The position numbers and the translations under genes are program-made. From Dastarcus helophoroides (lineage: Eukaryota; Arthropoda; Insecta; Coleoptera; Bothrideridae): a stretch of DNA of 64,000 nucleotides. How positions within the stretch are numbered: position 1 is the stretch's first letter; every line of letters starts with the position of its first letter. Of the stretch, positions 33,223 through 45,941 are shown one piece after another. Under the pieces are notes generated by a model, which worked only from the letters and a program-made list of their open reading frames with translations, made no database searches and was not told where the DNA came from. Where the stretch lies: NCBI GenBank assembly GCA_028583605.1, contig CM053327.1:28011629-28075628 (forward strand), read 5' to 3'.

Positions 33223-34735
33223 CCAAGCAGGATAGTTTCAGTGATGGATTCGGCAATTGAGGAAGGGGTGCCTGAGATAAAGCAGACTTCCTTGCCACGG
33301 GAAAGATCCAAAGAAGTCTCTTAATTCTTCTTAGTTAGCAGAGTTAAAGTGCATCTACAAAGGTGGTTCGAGTTTCGACTAAGGAATTATTTCGCCAACG
33401 ACGATATGCGCGGTTTTTGCAGAAGACAGCTGGAGCACATTTTTTGTTGAACCAAGGTCTACTAGAGACAGACTTCTTTTGGAAATGGGGAATCGAGCGT
33501 TCCATACCAATCAGGATAGTTCCAGTGATGGATTTGGGGACCAAGGAAGAGTTGTCTGATTTAAAACATACTTCTTTTCACGAGAAAGATGCAAAGAAGT
33601 CTCTTAATTCTTCCCAGTTAGCAGAGTTAAAGTGACAAACCCTTTGTACATCTACAAAGGTAGTTCGAGTCTCGACTGAGGGATTATTCGACAATATGCG
33701 CGATTTTTGGAGGAGAACCCCGAGCACATTTTTTGTTGAATCAAGGTTTGCTGGAGACTGACTTCTTTTGAAAACGCGGAATTTAGCGTTCTATACCAAC
33801 CAGAATAGTTTCAGTGACAGATCTGATGACTGAGGAAGAGTTGTCTGAGTTAAAGCCATGGGAAAGATGCAAAGAAGTCTCTTAATTCTTCCCAGTTTGC
33901 AGAGTTTAAGGGCCAAACCCTTGGGTGGTTTATGAAGCGAACGAGAGGCTGCTACAAACCTGTGATCCGAATTTCCAAGCGGTGATGTCACAGAGATTTT
34001 ATACGAATTTGGTGAATTTGTAAGGAAAAGGTCGAGTAGATTAGGTTGATGGGTAGACTTCTGGGAATGGGTTGAGTATTCCACACCAACCAGAATAGTT
34101 TCAGTGATGGATTTGGGAACTGAGGAAGAGATGTCTGAGTTAAAGCAGACTTCTTTTCATGAGAAAGATGCAAAGAAGTATTTTAATTCTTCTTAGTTAT
34201 CAGAGTGAAAGTGCCAAACCCTTCGTGCATCTACAAAAGTGATTCGAGTCTCGACTGAGGGATTATTTCGTTAACGACGATATTCGTGGTTTTTTGCAGG
34301 AGACAGCTCAAGCACATTCTTTGCTAAACCAAGGTTTACTGGAGACAGATTTCTTTTGAAAATGGGGAATTTAACGTTCTATACCAACCAGGATAGTTTC
34401 AATGACGGATCTGACGACTGAGTAAGAGTTGTCTGAGTGAAAGCAGATTTCTTGCCACAAGAAAGATGCAAAGAAGTCTCCTAATTCTTCCTAGTTTGCA
34501 GAGTTAAAGTGCCAAACCCTTCGAGGCTATGTCTGAGAAGAAGGTGTTATATGAAGAGAGCGAGAGGCTGCTATAAGCTTGAGTTATCGGAATATCCCAG
34601 TGGTGATATCACAGAGATTGTATACGAGTTTGGAGAATTTGTAAGGAAAATGTTGAGTAGATTAGGTTGATGGGTATCTACATCAGGAATTCTTGAGAGT
34701 TCCTCAACCAAGTGGCAAGAGTCCACAAGTGATCC
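33071..34735 (-). repeat. Tandem duplications of the LINE B endonuclease/linker junction
   Basis: The landmark GTGCATCTACAAAGGTGGT, or close variants, occurs at about 33071, 33349, 33646 and 34224 (spacing 278, 297 and 578). Each is followed by the same CGACGATATG and GAGCACATT text. The 578-bp unit also contains an endonuclease-end segment (GGTGATGTCACAGAGATT) that recurs near 34600. Units are diverged, so the duplication is not recent. Confidence 0.75.
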
Positions 34736-34739
34736 CAGA

Positions 34740-36190
34740 CCTTTCTAGAGGTCTAGAAATGCCTAGAGGTCTAGAAATGCCATAAAATAACAAGACAGTC
34801 AGTCATAAATTCAATCATATTTTAAATAGTCATAGAGTATTTTTTCCACCGGTAACGCGTAACGGCGTAACAATATAATATTATCGATTCTCAGAATTTT
34901 AAAAGCATCTGAAAATCCAATGTCCCTCTGTGTCTAGGGATCTAGATTAGTAGTTTCGTAATCTCCAACAAAATTCGATTAGGATCAAATTTGCATTTTA
35001 AGAAGCAGAGTCGAATTTCTCTCGTCGAGATAGGGTTTGCGTCAAAGTATTGAAATCGGACGCCCATTTGATTAGCAACGAGCCAAACTAATTTGTACTT
35101 GCGGCTTTGTACGAACAATTGTCCGAGCTTTTTCACAAAACCTCACCGTCCAGTCTCTCCCTAGTCGGTAGAAGTGTATAATCCCCTTCGTTGTAAAGTG
35201 CGACTGGATTCCCTCGGGAAAACACCCCAGCTTTCAAGTCTCTTCATTACTGCTGGTCCGTAGTAGTGGGTCGATGTGAAACACACCTATCTATTCATTC
35301 ATGTAATTTTTCGTTGCATGCAGCACGCATCTGCTCGTTTGCCTTATATAATAACTCTTTCGGGGACATTGTCGACCGGACTAGACGATATCAGCTCACC
35401 GAATTAGGATCTCCAATTACACTTTTCAGAGCTTGTTAGAAAAATTACTAGTGTCATCAAATTAGACGAATGTGTGCCTTAATTGAAAGAAAAATGGTGC
35501 CCAGATGTTACAATTAATAAAATTAAGATGATATATCACTGAAGGGATCATTTTTTTTTATTTCAGAGCATAGTTTTAAAACTCATTAACAATATTCGTT
35601 TACATCACAAGTGAATTTGAACACATGTAGTGAATTTGCTATTGCTCCATTTTCCGTTAAAGTCTATTAGTTTCCGGGCGGCGAAATCGCGCTAAATTTT
35701 CTGGCTGCGCTGTTTTTGATGTTGTATCGAATTGACAGTCATTTGTCCAGCTATTAAGCTAATGTGATTACGTCAAATTAGAATCAACGTCAACTAGTAG
35801 TTCACCCCTTTACTTCGTTTTAAATGCAGATGCATTTTGGGGATTCCGAAAATTAATGACATAATCAACCGCAAGGGTTGAAATTCAGTTATGAATATGT
35901 TTTACTGCGCCGTACGCCTCTCTATAAATGTCACTGCATTTCGTCAATGGCATTATTTTATTTGGCTATAACCCAACAGATATGTTTGACTTCGTATAGA
36001 GTACTAGCTGTTACCAGCGACTTACGTACTCAGGGCTATCTTCAAAAATTGTAAATATAACATATATCAAATCATATTGTACTGTATTGTATAGTATCGT
36101 ATCGTATGGTAGGTTTACGAAGTAGTGTTATTTTCATTCAGTGGCTTTTCTTTCGCCAGTTACTTCTTTCACAATTCTAGATTTTCAGAA
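34740..36190. other. Intergenic, with a non-repetitive island near 35640-36010
   Basis: Starts with a short duplicated CTAGAGGTCTAGAAATGCC. No gene recognised. 35285-35335 shares short ordered words with 3560-3650. A GTAT-rich patch lies at 36075-36110. Confidence 0.4.
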
Positions 36191-36191
36191 A

Positions 36192-37262
36192 CCTTTTTTT
36201 TAAAGTTTCATCCACTCGCAAAGGGCAATCCAATTATGCCTCCAAAACACTGTGAGTAGGATGCTGAATCAAGGATAGATGGCGATGAACCGCCTTCTTA
36301 AACAAGGATAGGTTGTAATATTTGGGGAAAATTTCTTTCGGTAACGAGTTCCATAGCTTGGAAGTTCTATAGAAAAAAGAGTATCCGGAGACAGAAGTCC
36401 TCACTATATCAAGCTGGACCGCACAGGAATTTGATGTTTCCGACTCTCTCGTCTGCCTTAGAAATCTTGCCCTTGGGGGGATCAATCCTATTAATTCCTG
36501 CGAGTATCTTGCATGATAGAACTTGTAGAAAAGAGATAAATTACCAACCATCCGCCTGTGCTACAATGTTTCGAGAGAGTCGGTCAAACTCTAGTCATCA
36601 ATTAGGCGAATCGCTCTTCTTTAAATTGAATCCAAAAGAACTAAAATGTGCTTTGGGGTTGAACTCCAAACATGAAAACAGTATTCTAGTGTTGGCTTGA
36701 GCTTTATGTAGTGTGAGTAGCTGATGAGATGTGAAGTACTTTTTAGTTCTTAAAAGAATGCCTAGCTTCTGAGAAGCGGACTTGGCAATGGCGAGCACAT
36801 AATCGTCCCAAGAGAAGTTAGATTCTCGCATTCACTCCAATGATAGACAGATAGATCCCATCGGGAGGATTTTATCGCCCATTAGTATGTTTGTTGCATA
36901 ATCCCTTGATGTTTTCTTAGAGAAAACCGTGCTCTGAGTTTGAAGCGTTGAAGTCTACCAGCTTTTTCTTACCCCATTTCCGACTCATTTCTAGATCCCG
37001 ATTAATCATCCGTATCTGCTGCGCCCTTAGTCGATCTGAAGCAGCGACGGATAATGGTTTGTCGGAGAAAAAAGATGGCACTAGGCTACTATCATCTTCG
37101 TAGCTGTATATCGGATTGGAAATTGAAGCTAAGAGATCGTTTATGTGTAACAGAAACAGAGCAGGAGACAAGACAGATTCTTGAGGCATCCCTGCAATAA
37201 TTACAAATGTCTTGGATGAGATGCAATCGATGACGATATGAAGAGATTGTATTTGACGCCAT
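36192..37262 (-). pseudogene. LINE B copy 3, RT C-terminal half
   Basis: Minus-strand blocks: MPQESVLSPALFLLHINDLL with YEDDSSLVPSFF (YADD changed to YEDD), KLGILLRTKKYFTSHQLLTL, and IPPRARFLRQTRESETSN to WNSLPKEIFP ending SVLEA. Blocks are separated by frameshifts and a short deletion near 36690. The 3' end carries the family's GAGTGGAT plus A tract (T tract at 36192). It is truncated at the 5' end at about 37262. Confidence 0.85.
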
Positions 37263-38740
37263 GTCATTTATCGAGATGTATGCAAATAAAACGCCCGAAA
37301 AAAAGCCGTATCGATTTTCTTTCCTTGGAAACTATTGCGGAACAGGGCGAGGGTGATAAGTCCCCCCTTGCCCTCGGGTCACTCGCTTTAAGTGGTTTTT
37401 AAATTTCCACCGAAAATTTAATATTAAAGAAGTCCGACACCGAATACAAATAAAATGCTGACAAACAGCTCGGGGCATTTTAGCCGATGTTTACCATATG
37501 AGCAAACATGCTTTCCTGTCGCGTCATTCAAAAGCTCAAAGGGCCTAGGGCGAAGCTTAAATAGACCTACGATAACACGATAACGGAGTCCTAGTTTAAA
37601 TTATTTTTACACGGTGTAAAATAAAAAGTCGCAAGAAAGTAGAAAAAATACAGTGGAAAAGATGGATATTTCATTTGCATATTCAAAGGAATATAAAGGA
37701 ATGAAGCTGAGGAGTAATTTCCATTTATTTCATTTTGATATTTTCTTTCCCTTTAATGCCTCATTTAGTTGCTATCGTCCGATTTGAATACTTTTTTAAC
37801 ATTACAAATTCACTTTTTATCTTTATTGTTATCTTCCCTTGCTAGGTTTTCCAAATGAAATGCTAATATTTCAATTTGTGAATGTATTGAAGTACTCGGT
37901 TCAATATTTGAAACGTTGATGTTTATTCTTAGATCTTTAACTCTATTATTAGGTATTTCCGGTTCACACTTAAATATTGTGGATTTTTAAGACTTATTTT
38001 CACGAGGGTACTGAAATATTTGATATTTTAAACGAATAATTACTTATCTCCTTAAGAGCTAACTAATCACTAGAGACTGGAATTTGGGTAAAATTCTATG
38101 ATCCTACCTTTTCACTTTTTTCGTCGTTTTTCATGTGGGTATTGCCTACGTTTCAATTTTGCTTGTTTTTTTGCCCTTTCATACATGATTTGGACCTATT
38201 TTCAAACAGTTTCGTGCCTATTTATCCTTTTCTGTGGGTTTTCTCCAGTACATTTACACTTATGAAGAATTTAAACAGAAATATCCATATTCAATAAAAT
38301 AAAGCAATAAAATGGAAGTTTAAACCATCATAATAACAATAAGAAGCATCAAGCATACATTTCCAAGAAAAGTAATTTAACAACAATTACTTTTATGACC
38401 CACTCAGTCCTCCTTAAATTTTTTTTAAGTTCAGATTTCCTGTTAGCATCCAACTCTTTTTCTAACTAATTACAACTTCAATTCCTACGTTTTTTATTTT
38501 GGGCAATCTTAAAATTTCAATGTTTTCTAGAATTATTGTTGCTAACTGAATTTGCAATGTCGAGATGCATTTCATTCTTCGGAATTTCAAAAAAAAAAGG
38601 TTCTTGTTATAAAGCTATTTATGGTTTTTTTTTGCCAAGTTTCACCTTTAATCTCAAAATTTCGACCATTTTTCAAAAATTTTAAATTTGAATTAAATTT
38701 TCTGATAAATTCGAAGTATGTCAATATTTTTACATTTTTT
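37263..38740. other. Intergenic, island at 37270-37660 then AT-rich
   Basis: 37270-37660 is balanced and non-repetitive. 37700-38740 is T-rich without clear repeats. No gene recognised. Confidence 0.4.
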
Positions 38741-39262
38741 TTTTAATTTAGAGTCTAAAGTTTTAGTGTTTACTTTAAACCCACAAACAACTTCGACTCT
38801 TTCTAGAAATCTGAAAATTTCGCGAAATTTTTTTATTAAAAATGTCATATATCGAAATTCTGGACTTAATCTTGAGTTTTTTGAATTTGGAATTCGCAAC
38901 TTCCAGAAAAGTCGACATTTAAAGTGGACAAAGTAGTTTTAGAAGAAGTTTAATTACGACCGAGTTTATACTTAACAAAAACGACTAAATTCGTTAATAA
39001 ACATTTCTAAAAATACCAGCTTTTTTTTAGAAATTTTGAATTTCCGAATAAAAAGTGGAATATGTTAATTCTTAACAAATGTACACGTTCGAACTCAACA
39101 TTTTCAGTTTTTTAATTTCCAAATTTTAGAAATACGTTGACTTTTAGAATTGCTTTCTAAATGTCAAGGAAAAAGAAGCTATAATTTTTGGAAAAAAAGG
39201 TTTGAAGTCAAAATTTTGAAAAAAAAAAGAAAAAGTGTAAATATAGCAAGGCACCTTTTTTT

Positions 39263-39399
39263 GGTGGAACGGACGGGTCCTTGGTTATCTTTAAAAATTG
39301 AAATACAAAACTTGTCTCCTGAAACCAAAGATTAAAAAACACAACAAAGGTTGCTCTTACGCGTTTCGACAGCCAATCTATCATCTTCAGAGAGATACA
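39263..39399 (-). mobile_element. PLE family A tail in array unit 1
   Basis: Runs from GGTGGAACGGACGGGTCC to AGAGAGATAC on the plus strand. The hammerhead-like motif (39354-39394, minus) reads CTCT, CTGAAGA, T, GATAGA-TTG-GCTGTC, GAAA, CGCGTA, AGAG. The stem II 5' strand has a mismatch in this copy. Confidence 0.8.
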
Positions 39400-40140
39400 A
39401 GTTTAAATTAGAAATTTTAGAAAAACATCTCTAATTTCCTGAAGATAAATCTATTAACAAAAACTAACAACATTCAACATTTTGTCTTGAAGCGAAATTT
39501 AGAAAAGAAACTTTGATATTTCCTGAAACCTTTAATGCTTTCCCAAGGTCGCTAGATAATTTAAAAAAACATTAAATGTCGAGAGGGAAAATCTAAGTGT
39601 ATATTTTGAAGAAGCCTAAATTTTGAGTCATTGCCAATGTAAAAATAAAACTTAAGTTTTTTAACCAACAAACTACTTCGACTTTTTCTAGAAACCTGAA
39701 AATTTCGCGAATATTTTTATGAAAAATGTCATGTATCCAAATTCTGGACTTAATCTTGAGTTTTTTAAATTTGGAATACGAAATTTCCAGAAAAGTCGAC
39801 ATTTCAAGTGGACAAAGTAGTTTTAGAAAAAGTTTAATTACGACTGAGTTTACATTTAAAAAAAGACTAAATTCGTTAATAAGCATTTCTAAAAATACTA
39901 GCTTTTTTTTAGAAATTTTGAATTTCCGAATAAAAAGTGGAATATGTTAATTCTTAACAAATGTACCTGGTCCAACTCGACATTTTCAGTTTTTTAAATT
40001 CAAAATTTTAGAAATAGGTTGACATTTAAAATTGCTCTCTAAATCTCAAGGCAAAAGAAACTATAATTTTTGGAAAAAAAGGTTTGACGTCAAAATTTAA
40101 AAAAAGGAACAACTATGAATATTGCAAGACAACTTTTTTT

Positions 40141-40276
40141 GGTGTAACGGACTGGTCCTTGGTTATCTTCAAAAATCGAAATACAAAACTTGTCTCCTGA
40201 AACCAAAGATTAAAAAACACAACAAAGGTTGCTCTTACGCGTTTCGACAGCCAAGCTATCATCTTCAGAGAGATAC
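40141..40276 (-). mobile_element. PLE family A tail in array unit 2
   Basis: Same segment as unit 1, starting GGTGTAACGGACTGG. The motif at 40232-40272 (minus) keeps CTGAAGA, the GATAGC-TTG-GCTGTC hairpin, GAAA and CGCGTA between CTCT and AGAG, so it is among the best preserved of this family. Confidence 0.8.
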
Positions 40277-41012
40277 AAGTTTAAATTGGAAATTGTAGAA
40301 AAACATCTCTAATTTCCAGAAGATCAAATCTATTAACAAAAACTAACAACATTCAACATTTTGTCTTGAAGCAACATTCAGAAGAGAAACCTTGATATTT
40401 CCTGAAACCTTTAGTGTTTTGACAAGATCACCAGGTAATTTTTTTTTTAAATTAAATATCGAGAGAGATAATCTAAGTATGTATTTTGAAGAAGCCTGAA
40501 TTTTAAGTCATTGCTAATGTAAAAATAAAACTTAAGTTTTCTAACCAACAAACTACTTCGACTTTTTCTAGAAACCTGAAAATTTCGCGAAAATTTTTAT
40601 GAAAAATGTCATATATCCAGATTCTGGACTTATTAATCTTGAGTTTTTTGAATTTGTAATTCGCAATTTCCAGAAAAGTCGACATTTAAAGTGGACAAAA
40701 TGGTTTTGGAAAAAGTTTAATTTCGACCGAGTTTATAATTAAAAAAACGTCTAAATTCGTTAATAAATATTTCTGAAAATACTAACTTTTTTTAGAAATT
40801 TTGAATTTCCGAATAAAAAGTGGAATGTGTTAACTCTTAACAAATATACACGTTCGAACTCAACATTTTCAGTTTTTTAATTTCGAAATTTTAGAAATAC
40901 GTTGACATTTAGAATTGCTCTCCAAATGTCAAGGAAAAATAAGATATAAAAAAAAGGTTTGAAGTCAAAATTAAAAAAAAAGAAAAACTATAAATATTGC
41001 AAGGCAACTTCA

Positions 41013-41149
41013 TGGAACGGACGGGTCCTTGGTTATCTTCATAAATTGAAATAAAAAATTTGTCCCCTGAAATCAAGAAAGATTAAAAAACACAACAAAG
41101 GTTGCTCTAACACGTTTCGACAGCCAAGCTACCATCTTCAGAGAGATAC
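41013..41149 (-). mobile_element. PLE family A tail in array unit 3
   Basis: Same segment, preceded by a short deletion that removed the GG of GGTGGAAC. The motif at 41105-41145 (minus) keeps CTGAAGA, GGTAGC-TTG-GCTGTC, GAAA and CGTGTT between CTCT and AGAG. Two G-U pairs keep the stem II pairing. Confidence 0.8.
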
Positions 41150-41900
41150 AAGTTTAAAGTGGAAATTTTAGAAAAACATCTCTAATTTCCAGAAGATCAA
41201 ATCTATTAACAAAAACTAACAACATTCAACATTTTGTTTTGAAGCAAAATTCAGAGGAGAAACGTTGATATTTCCTGAAACCTTTTGTGTTTTGTCAAGA
41301 TCGCCAGGTAATTTTTTTTTAAATTAAATGTCGAGAGCGAAAATCTAAGTATGTATTTTGAGGAAGCCTGAATTTTGAGTCATTGCTAATATAAAAATAA
41401 AACTTAAGTTTTTTAACCAACAAACTACTTCGACTCGTTCTAGAAACCTGAAAATTTTGAGAAAATTTTTATGAAAAATGTCATATATTCAAATTCGGAA
41501 CTTAATGTTAAGTTTTTTAAATTTGGAATTCGAAATTTCCAGAAAAGTCGATATTTAAAGTGGACAAAGTAGTTTTAGAAAAAGTTTAATTACGAACGAG
41601 TTTATACTTAAAAAAAAACGACTACATTCGTTAATAAACATTTCTAAAAATACCAGCTTTTTTTAGAAATTTTGAATTTCCGAATAAAAAGTGGAATATG
41701 TTAATTCTTAACAAATGTACACGTTCGAACCTAACATTTTCAGTTTTTTAATTCCGAAATTTTAGAAATACGTTGACATTTAGAATTGCTTTCTAAATCT
41801 CAAGGAAAAAGAAAGATATAATTTTTGGAAAAAAAGATTTGAAGTCAAAATTAAAAAAAAAAAGAAAAACTATAAATATTGCAAGGCAACTTTTTTTTGA

Positions 41901-42037
41901 TGGAACGGACGGTTCCTTGGTTATCTTCATAAATTTAAATACAAAATTTGTCCCCTGAAACCAAGAAAGATTAAAAAACACAACAAAGGTTGCTCTAACG
42001 CGTTTCGACAGCCAAGTTATCATTTTCAGAGAGATAC
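41901..42037 (-). mobile_element. PLE family A tail in array unit 4
   Basis: Same segment, starting TGGAACGGACGGTTCC. The motif at about 41993-42033 (minus) has CTGAAAA in place of CTGAAGA, so the core is damaged in this unit. Confidence 0.8.
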
Positions 42038-42094
42038 AAGTTTAAATTAGAAGTTTTAGAAAATCATCTCTAATTTCCAGAAGATCAAATCTAT

Positions 42095-45000
42095 CAGTGG
42101 CGACTGCCGTATAGGCACTGTGGAACTGTAGCACCCCCAATTTCGCTTACGAGTTTTTTTCTTAACATTTTCTGCGCACTTCTCATTATATAATTTTTTG
42201 TAGAAATTTTAAATTTTCTCTGATTTCTTTGTATAGAAATTTTAGGTTTCTTTCAGGAAGTTACGACATTTAAAAAGGTATTTTATTTTTAATTTTGATC
42301 AAAATCACATTTTCAAAAAAATTAAAGTAAACATTTTAAGAAAGAAATCAATATATCAAGCAGGAATTAAAATCTTAAGAAAAAAACCCAAATTTCTTAG
42401 AAAATGTCAACATTTTGAGCAAATAATTACAATTTCAAGAAAAAATCTAAATCCAACTCATCTCTCTATTTCTCTAAAAAATAAGTTAAATCGGTATTTT
42501 CTAATTTTTACCCCAAATCTCATTTTGTATAAAAATTTTAATTTTTTTTCAAATATGTCGATTTTTTTTAGAAAATTTTGATTTTTTCTGTTTTCATTTT
42601 TTCCTAAATATTTCATGAAAAGAAATTTTCTTGAAATTTCCATTTTTTGTGAAACTGCTCTTAAAATTTATTCTAGAAATTCCAACTTTTCCAGATTTTC
42701 CTAAATGTTCGTCCAATTGGCTTTAAAAATGTCAGGTTTTTTCACGACACTTTGACAATTTAAAGTTCATTTTATTTTGTAGTTTTGATAAAAAATGTTT
42801 GGAAAAGACCCTGAAAGTTCTATAAAAATTTCAACATTTTTGGAAAAACAAACATTTTCGACTTTCTTGGAAAGATATTTCAATTTTTTTTTCAAATTGC
42901 GATTTTTTCACTTCCAAATTTTTTTTGATTTTCGTTGATTTTTTGATTTTTTTCTATGAAATTTGTGTTTTTCTCTAAACATTTAATACAAAGAATGTTT
43001 TTATAATTTCGTTTTTTCCTGGAGAGTTTGTTTTTAAAATATTTTTGATTTCTCTCTAATTTGTTTTGAAAATTTATAAGTTTTTTAACGAAATTTTAAC
43101 ATTTTAAAGTTTATTTTATATTGCAATTTTGATAAAACACTGAAAGTTATTAAGTATAAATTTAGGAAAAATAAACTTCAAATGTGCATAAAAATAACAA
43201 AACTTTGTGAAAAATATTGAAATTTCAAGAAAAAATAAACCTTTGCAAATTTTAACCTTTTTTAAAACTTGATATTGCTCTTAAAAATACTACTACTGTA
43301 GGACCAAAGAAAATTCTGAATCGGAATTTTCAATGTTTTTAGAAATGTTAAATTTATTCTTGAAATTCTCAAGTTTGAATTTAAAATTCAAATTTCGATA
43401 AATAAAATATCGAAATTTAAAGATTAGGTAAACTTAAAATTTCAAGAGAGAGCAGATTATATTTCTAGAAAAATTTGAAATTTCTTATTAGTAAACATTT
43501 TTTTTTTAAAAATAACATTTTCGAAATTCAAGAAAAAAAATGTTTTTTGAATTAAATTGTCAAAAATATTCATATAATTTCGACATTTAAAGTGGAAATT
43601 ATTGAAATTTTTGAGAAAAAGAGTCAACATTTCTAAAAGAGTCTCAAAATTTCGAAATTAAAATTAATCAATATGTTGTAAAAAGTTAATTAACAATTTA
43701 CTGTTCTAATTTAATTTTTTTCTAGTAACTTTAAAATTGCAGAGAGATTTCAAAAATCAAATATTCCAACTTGAAACCAATTTTTTGTGAATAAAATTCA
43801 AATTTTGGCAATTTATTTGTACATAAAATGCAAGTTTTTTTTTGGAAATTTGTTTCAAAACTTTGCACAATTTTAAAAATAGAAACTTTTGTAAATAATT
43901 TTTTAAATTCAAGTGTTATTTTGAAATTTGTCTCAAAAATATAAATTAAAAAAAACAGTACCAATTTTAAAAAATAAAGCCAAAGTTATCAGAAAAGTCG
44001 AACTTTTAAAAAAAGGGTAAATCTTAAAAAGAATTGAAATTTTCATAGAAAGTCAAATTTTGAAAAAAAATAAGGATTGCAAAAAAAACGTTCAATTTTT
44101 ACACTGATCGACATTTTCAATAATTTTAGGAACGTGAATAAAAAATTAAATAAAATAAAAATTTTTTGAAAAATAATGACATTTAAAATAAATTGCGGAG
44201 ATTTTACTTAAATTTTCAAAGAAGTTTAATTTTTTGAATATTGAAGAAAACTCAAAATTATCGAAAAATCTGTAATTATCAAAAAAATATAAAAAAGGTA
44301 AAATTTTGAATAAAGTCGAAATTTTCAATAGTTCAAGTTTAAAAAGAATCTTTTCATCATCAATTCGAGGATTTAATTGGTAATGTTTAAAAAAATGTAT
44401 AAATAAAATGTTTAAAAAAATTAGAACTTTAAGAAAAAAAAGTCAAATTTTCTGAAATCGAAAGTCGAAATTTTAAAAAAAATGTCGAAGTTTTAAAATG
44501 GAGTCAAAATTTTACGAAATATTAGTCGAAATTTTCAATAAAAGGTTTTAGAGATGTCTGACTTTAAAAAAAATCACCATTTTCAAATAAAGAACTGACA
44601 GTTTGCAAAAATTGTCAAAATTTTGAAAATAGTCAAAATTAAAAAAATAGTTAAAATTTTTAAGTTTCCAAAAATTTAAAATTTGTGAAAATGATGACTA
44701 AAATTTTGAAAGATTCTAACATTTGAAAAAGGCCGGGATTTTTAACAAAGTGAAAATTAAAATAAAAAATAAAAAATCTCAAAAAAGTGCAGATTTAAAA
44801 AAGTCAACATTTGTTGACAAGGTAAAACTTTTCAAAATCTTACAAATTTCCAAAAGCAATCAAAATTTTGCTAAAGAAGAAATTTTCAAAAAGAAAACGT
44901 CGAAATTAAAAATATATCAAAAATTGCAAGATATTTAAGGATTTTTATGGAATTTTCGAAATAATTCGAAATTTTAAAAAGGTCTAAATTTTGAATAGTT

Positions 45001-45941
45001 GGGAAATTTGCACTCAACTTTTTAATAAAAACCAAAACTTGCGAAACCGGAATAATAAAAACAAATGAAAATTATCAGATAAGTCGGGGTTTTCAAAAGT
45101 TGAAATATTGCGAAGTTAAGATTTTGGAAAAAGTTTAAATTTTTGGTACTTAAAATTTTGAATCAAAGTGGAACATTTTTTAAAATGTTGAAATTTTATG
45201 TCAAAAAAGTTAAAATTTTGAAAAAATGTCGAACATTTCATAAAATTTCAGCATTTTGAAGAATATCGAAATTTGGAAAGAATTTCGAAAATTAAGAAGC
45301 AGCGAAATTTTCTACAAAAAATATTAAATAATAATCGATACTTTGCAAAAAAAGTCGAAATTTTGAAAAATAGTTGGCATGTAAATAAAAAACAGTTGAA
45401 ATTATCAAGAATCGAAATTTTCAATAAAAAATTATAAACAAAGATGAAATTTAGATAAAGGTCGAAAATTTAAAAAGTTATAAGTCAAGTTTTGAAAAAA
45501 TTTACATTTTCAGAAAAATTATAAAAAAAACAGATTTTTTAAATGGTAAAAATAAAAAAAAATTTAATAATTTTCAAAAAAATTATAAAAAAACAGATCA
45601 CCAAAAAGTCTAAATATTTACAAAAATACGGAAATTTTTAGAAGAGTATTCACAGTTTTTCTGAAAAGTCAATACTTAAAAATAAAATAAGAGACTACAA
45701 GAAAGAGAGATTACAAGAAAAACATCTAAATTTTGCAATACAGTCGAAATTTGAAAAAAACCAATCTGTCAAAAAACGCGACATTATCAAAAGTTTTCAT
45801 TGTCAAGTTTTAACAGAAATCTAAAATTTTAAAAAAGTAACGTTTTGAAAATGTCGAAATTTTTTGTAGAAATCTTGAAAATTCTAAAACGCTAAACATT
45901 CCTGCAGCACCCCTATTAGTTTTGGCTTCGAGCCGTCACTG
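42095..45941. mobile_element. Non-coding hAT-like DNA transposon, copy 1 (3847 bp)
   Basis: Perfect 8-bp duplication AAATCTAT at 42087-42094 and 45942-45949. Ends are imperfect inverted repeats: CAGTGGCGACTGC on the left and CAGTGACGGCTCG reading inward from the right. The empty site is visible in the neighbouring 0.88-kb units (ATCAAATCTATTAACAAAAAC). Both ends also carry a direct GCAGCACCCC-like block about 35 bp in. No open frame could encode a transposase. The left part is T-oriented and the right part A-oriented AAATTT-type sequence. 8-bp duplication and CAGTG ends point to the hAT superfamily; it must have moved with a transposase supplied elsewhere. Confidence 0.9.

Larger units (their letters stand above)
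31225..34735 (-). mobile_element. LINE B copy 2, longest copy, with internal tandem duplications
   Basis: From 3' to 5' on the minus strand: C-terminal RT region (31243-31828), damaged RT core, RRPISLLPVISKVM and QYGFRKQHSTGNLL with ARIVALDISKAVDSVWH (32310-32630), a linker and early RT (32689-33222: KPWFRKECARAV, KASGLDGIPAIVLK), and endonuclease C-terminal pieces (NLLDLFLTNSPNSY, SPLGNSDHRFV near 33950-34050). The endonuclease/linker border is repeated several times between 33071 and 34735. All reading frames are broken. Confidence 0.85.

Noticed and set aside
38741..42040. Regularly spaced repeats that could be mistaken for a CRISPR-like array
   Set aside because: Units are about 0.88 kb and similar throughout, without short identical repeats separated by unique spacers; the genome is eukaryotic.
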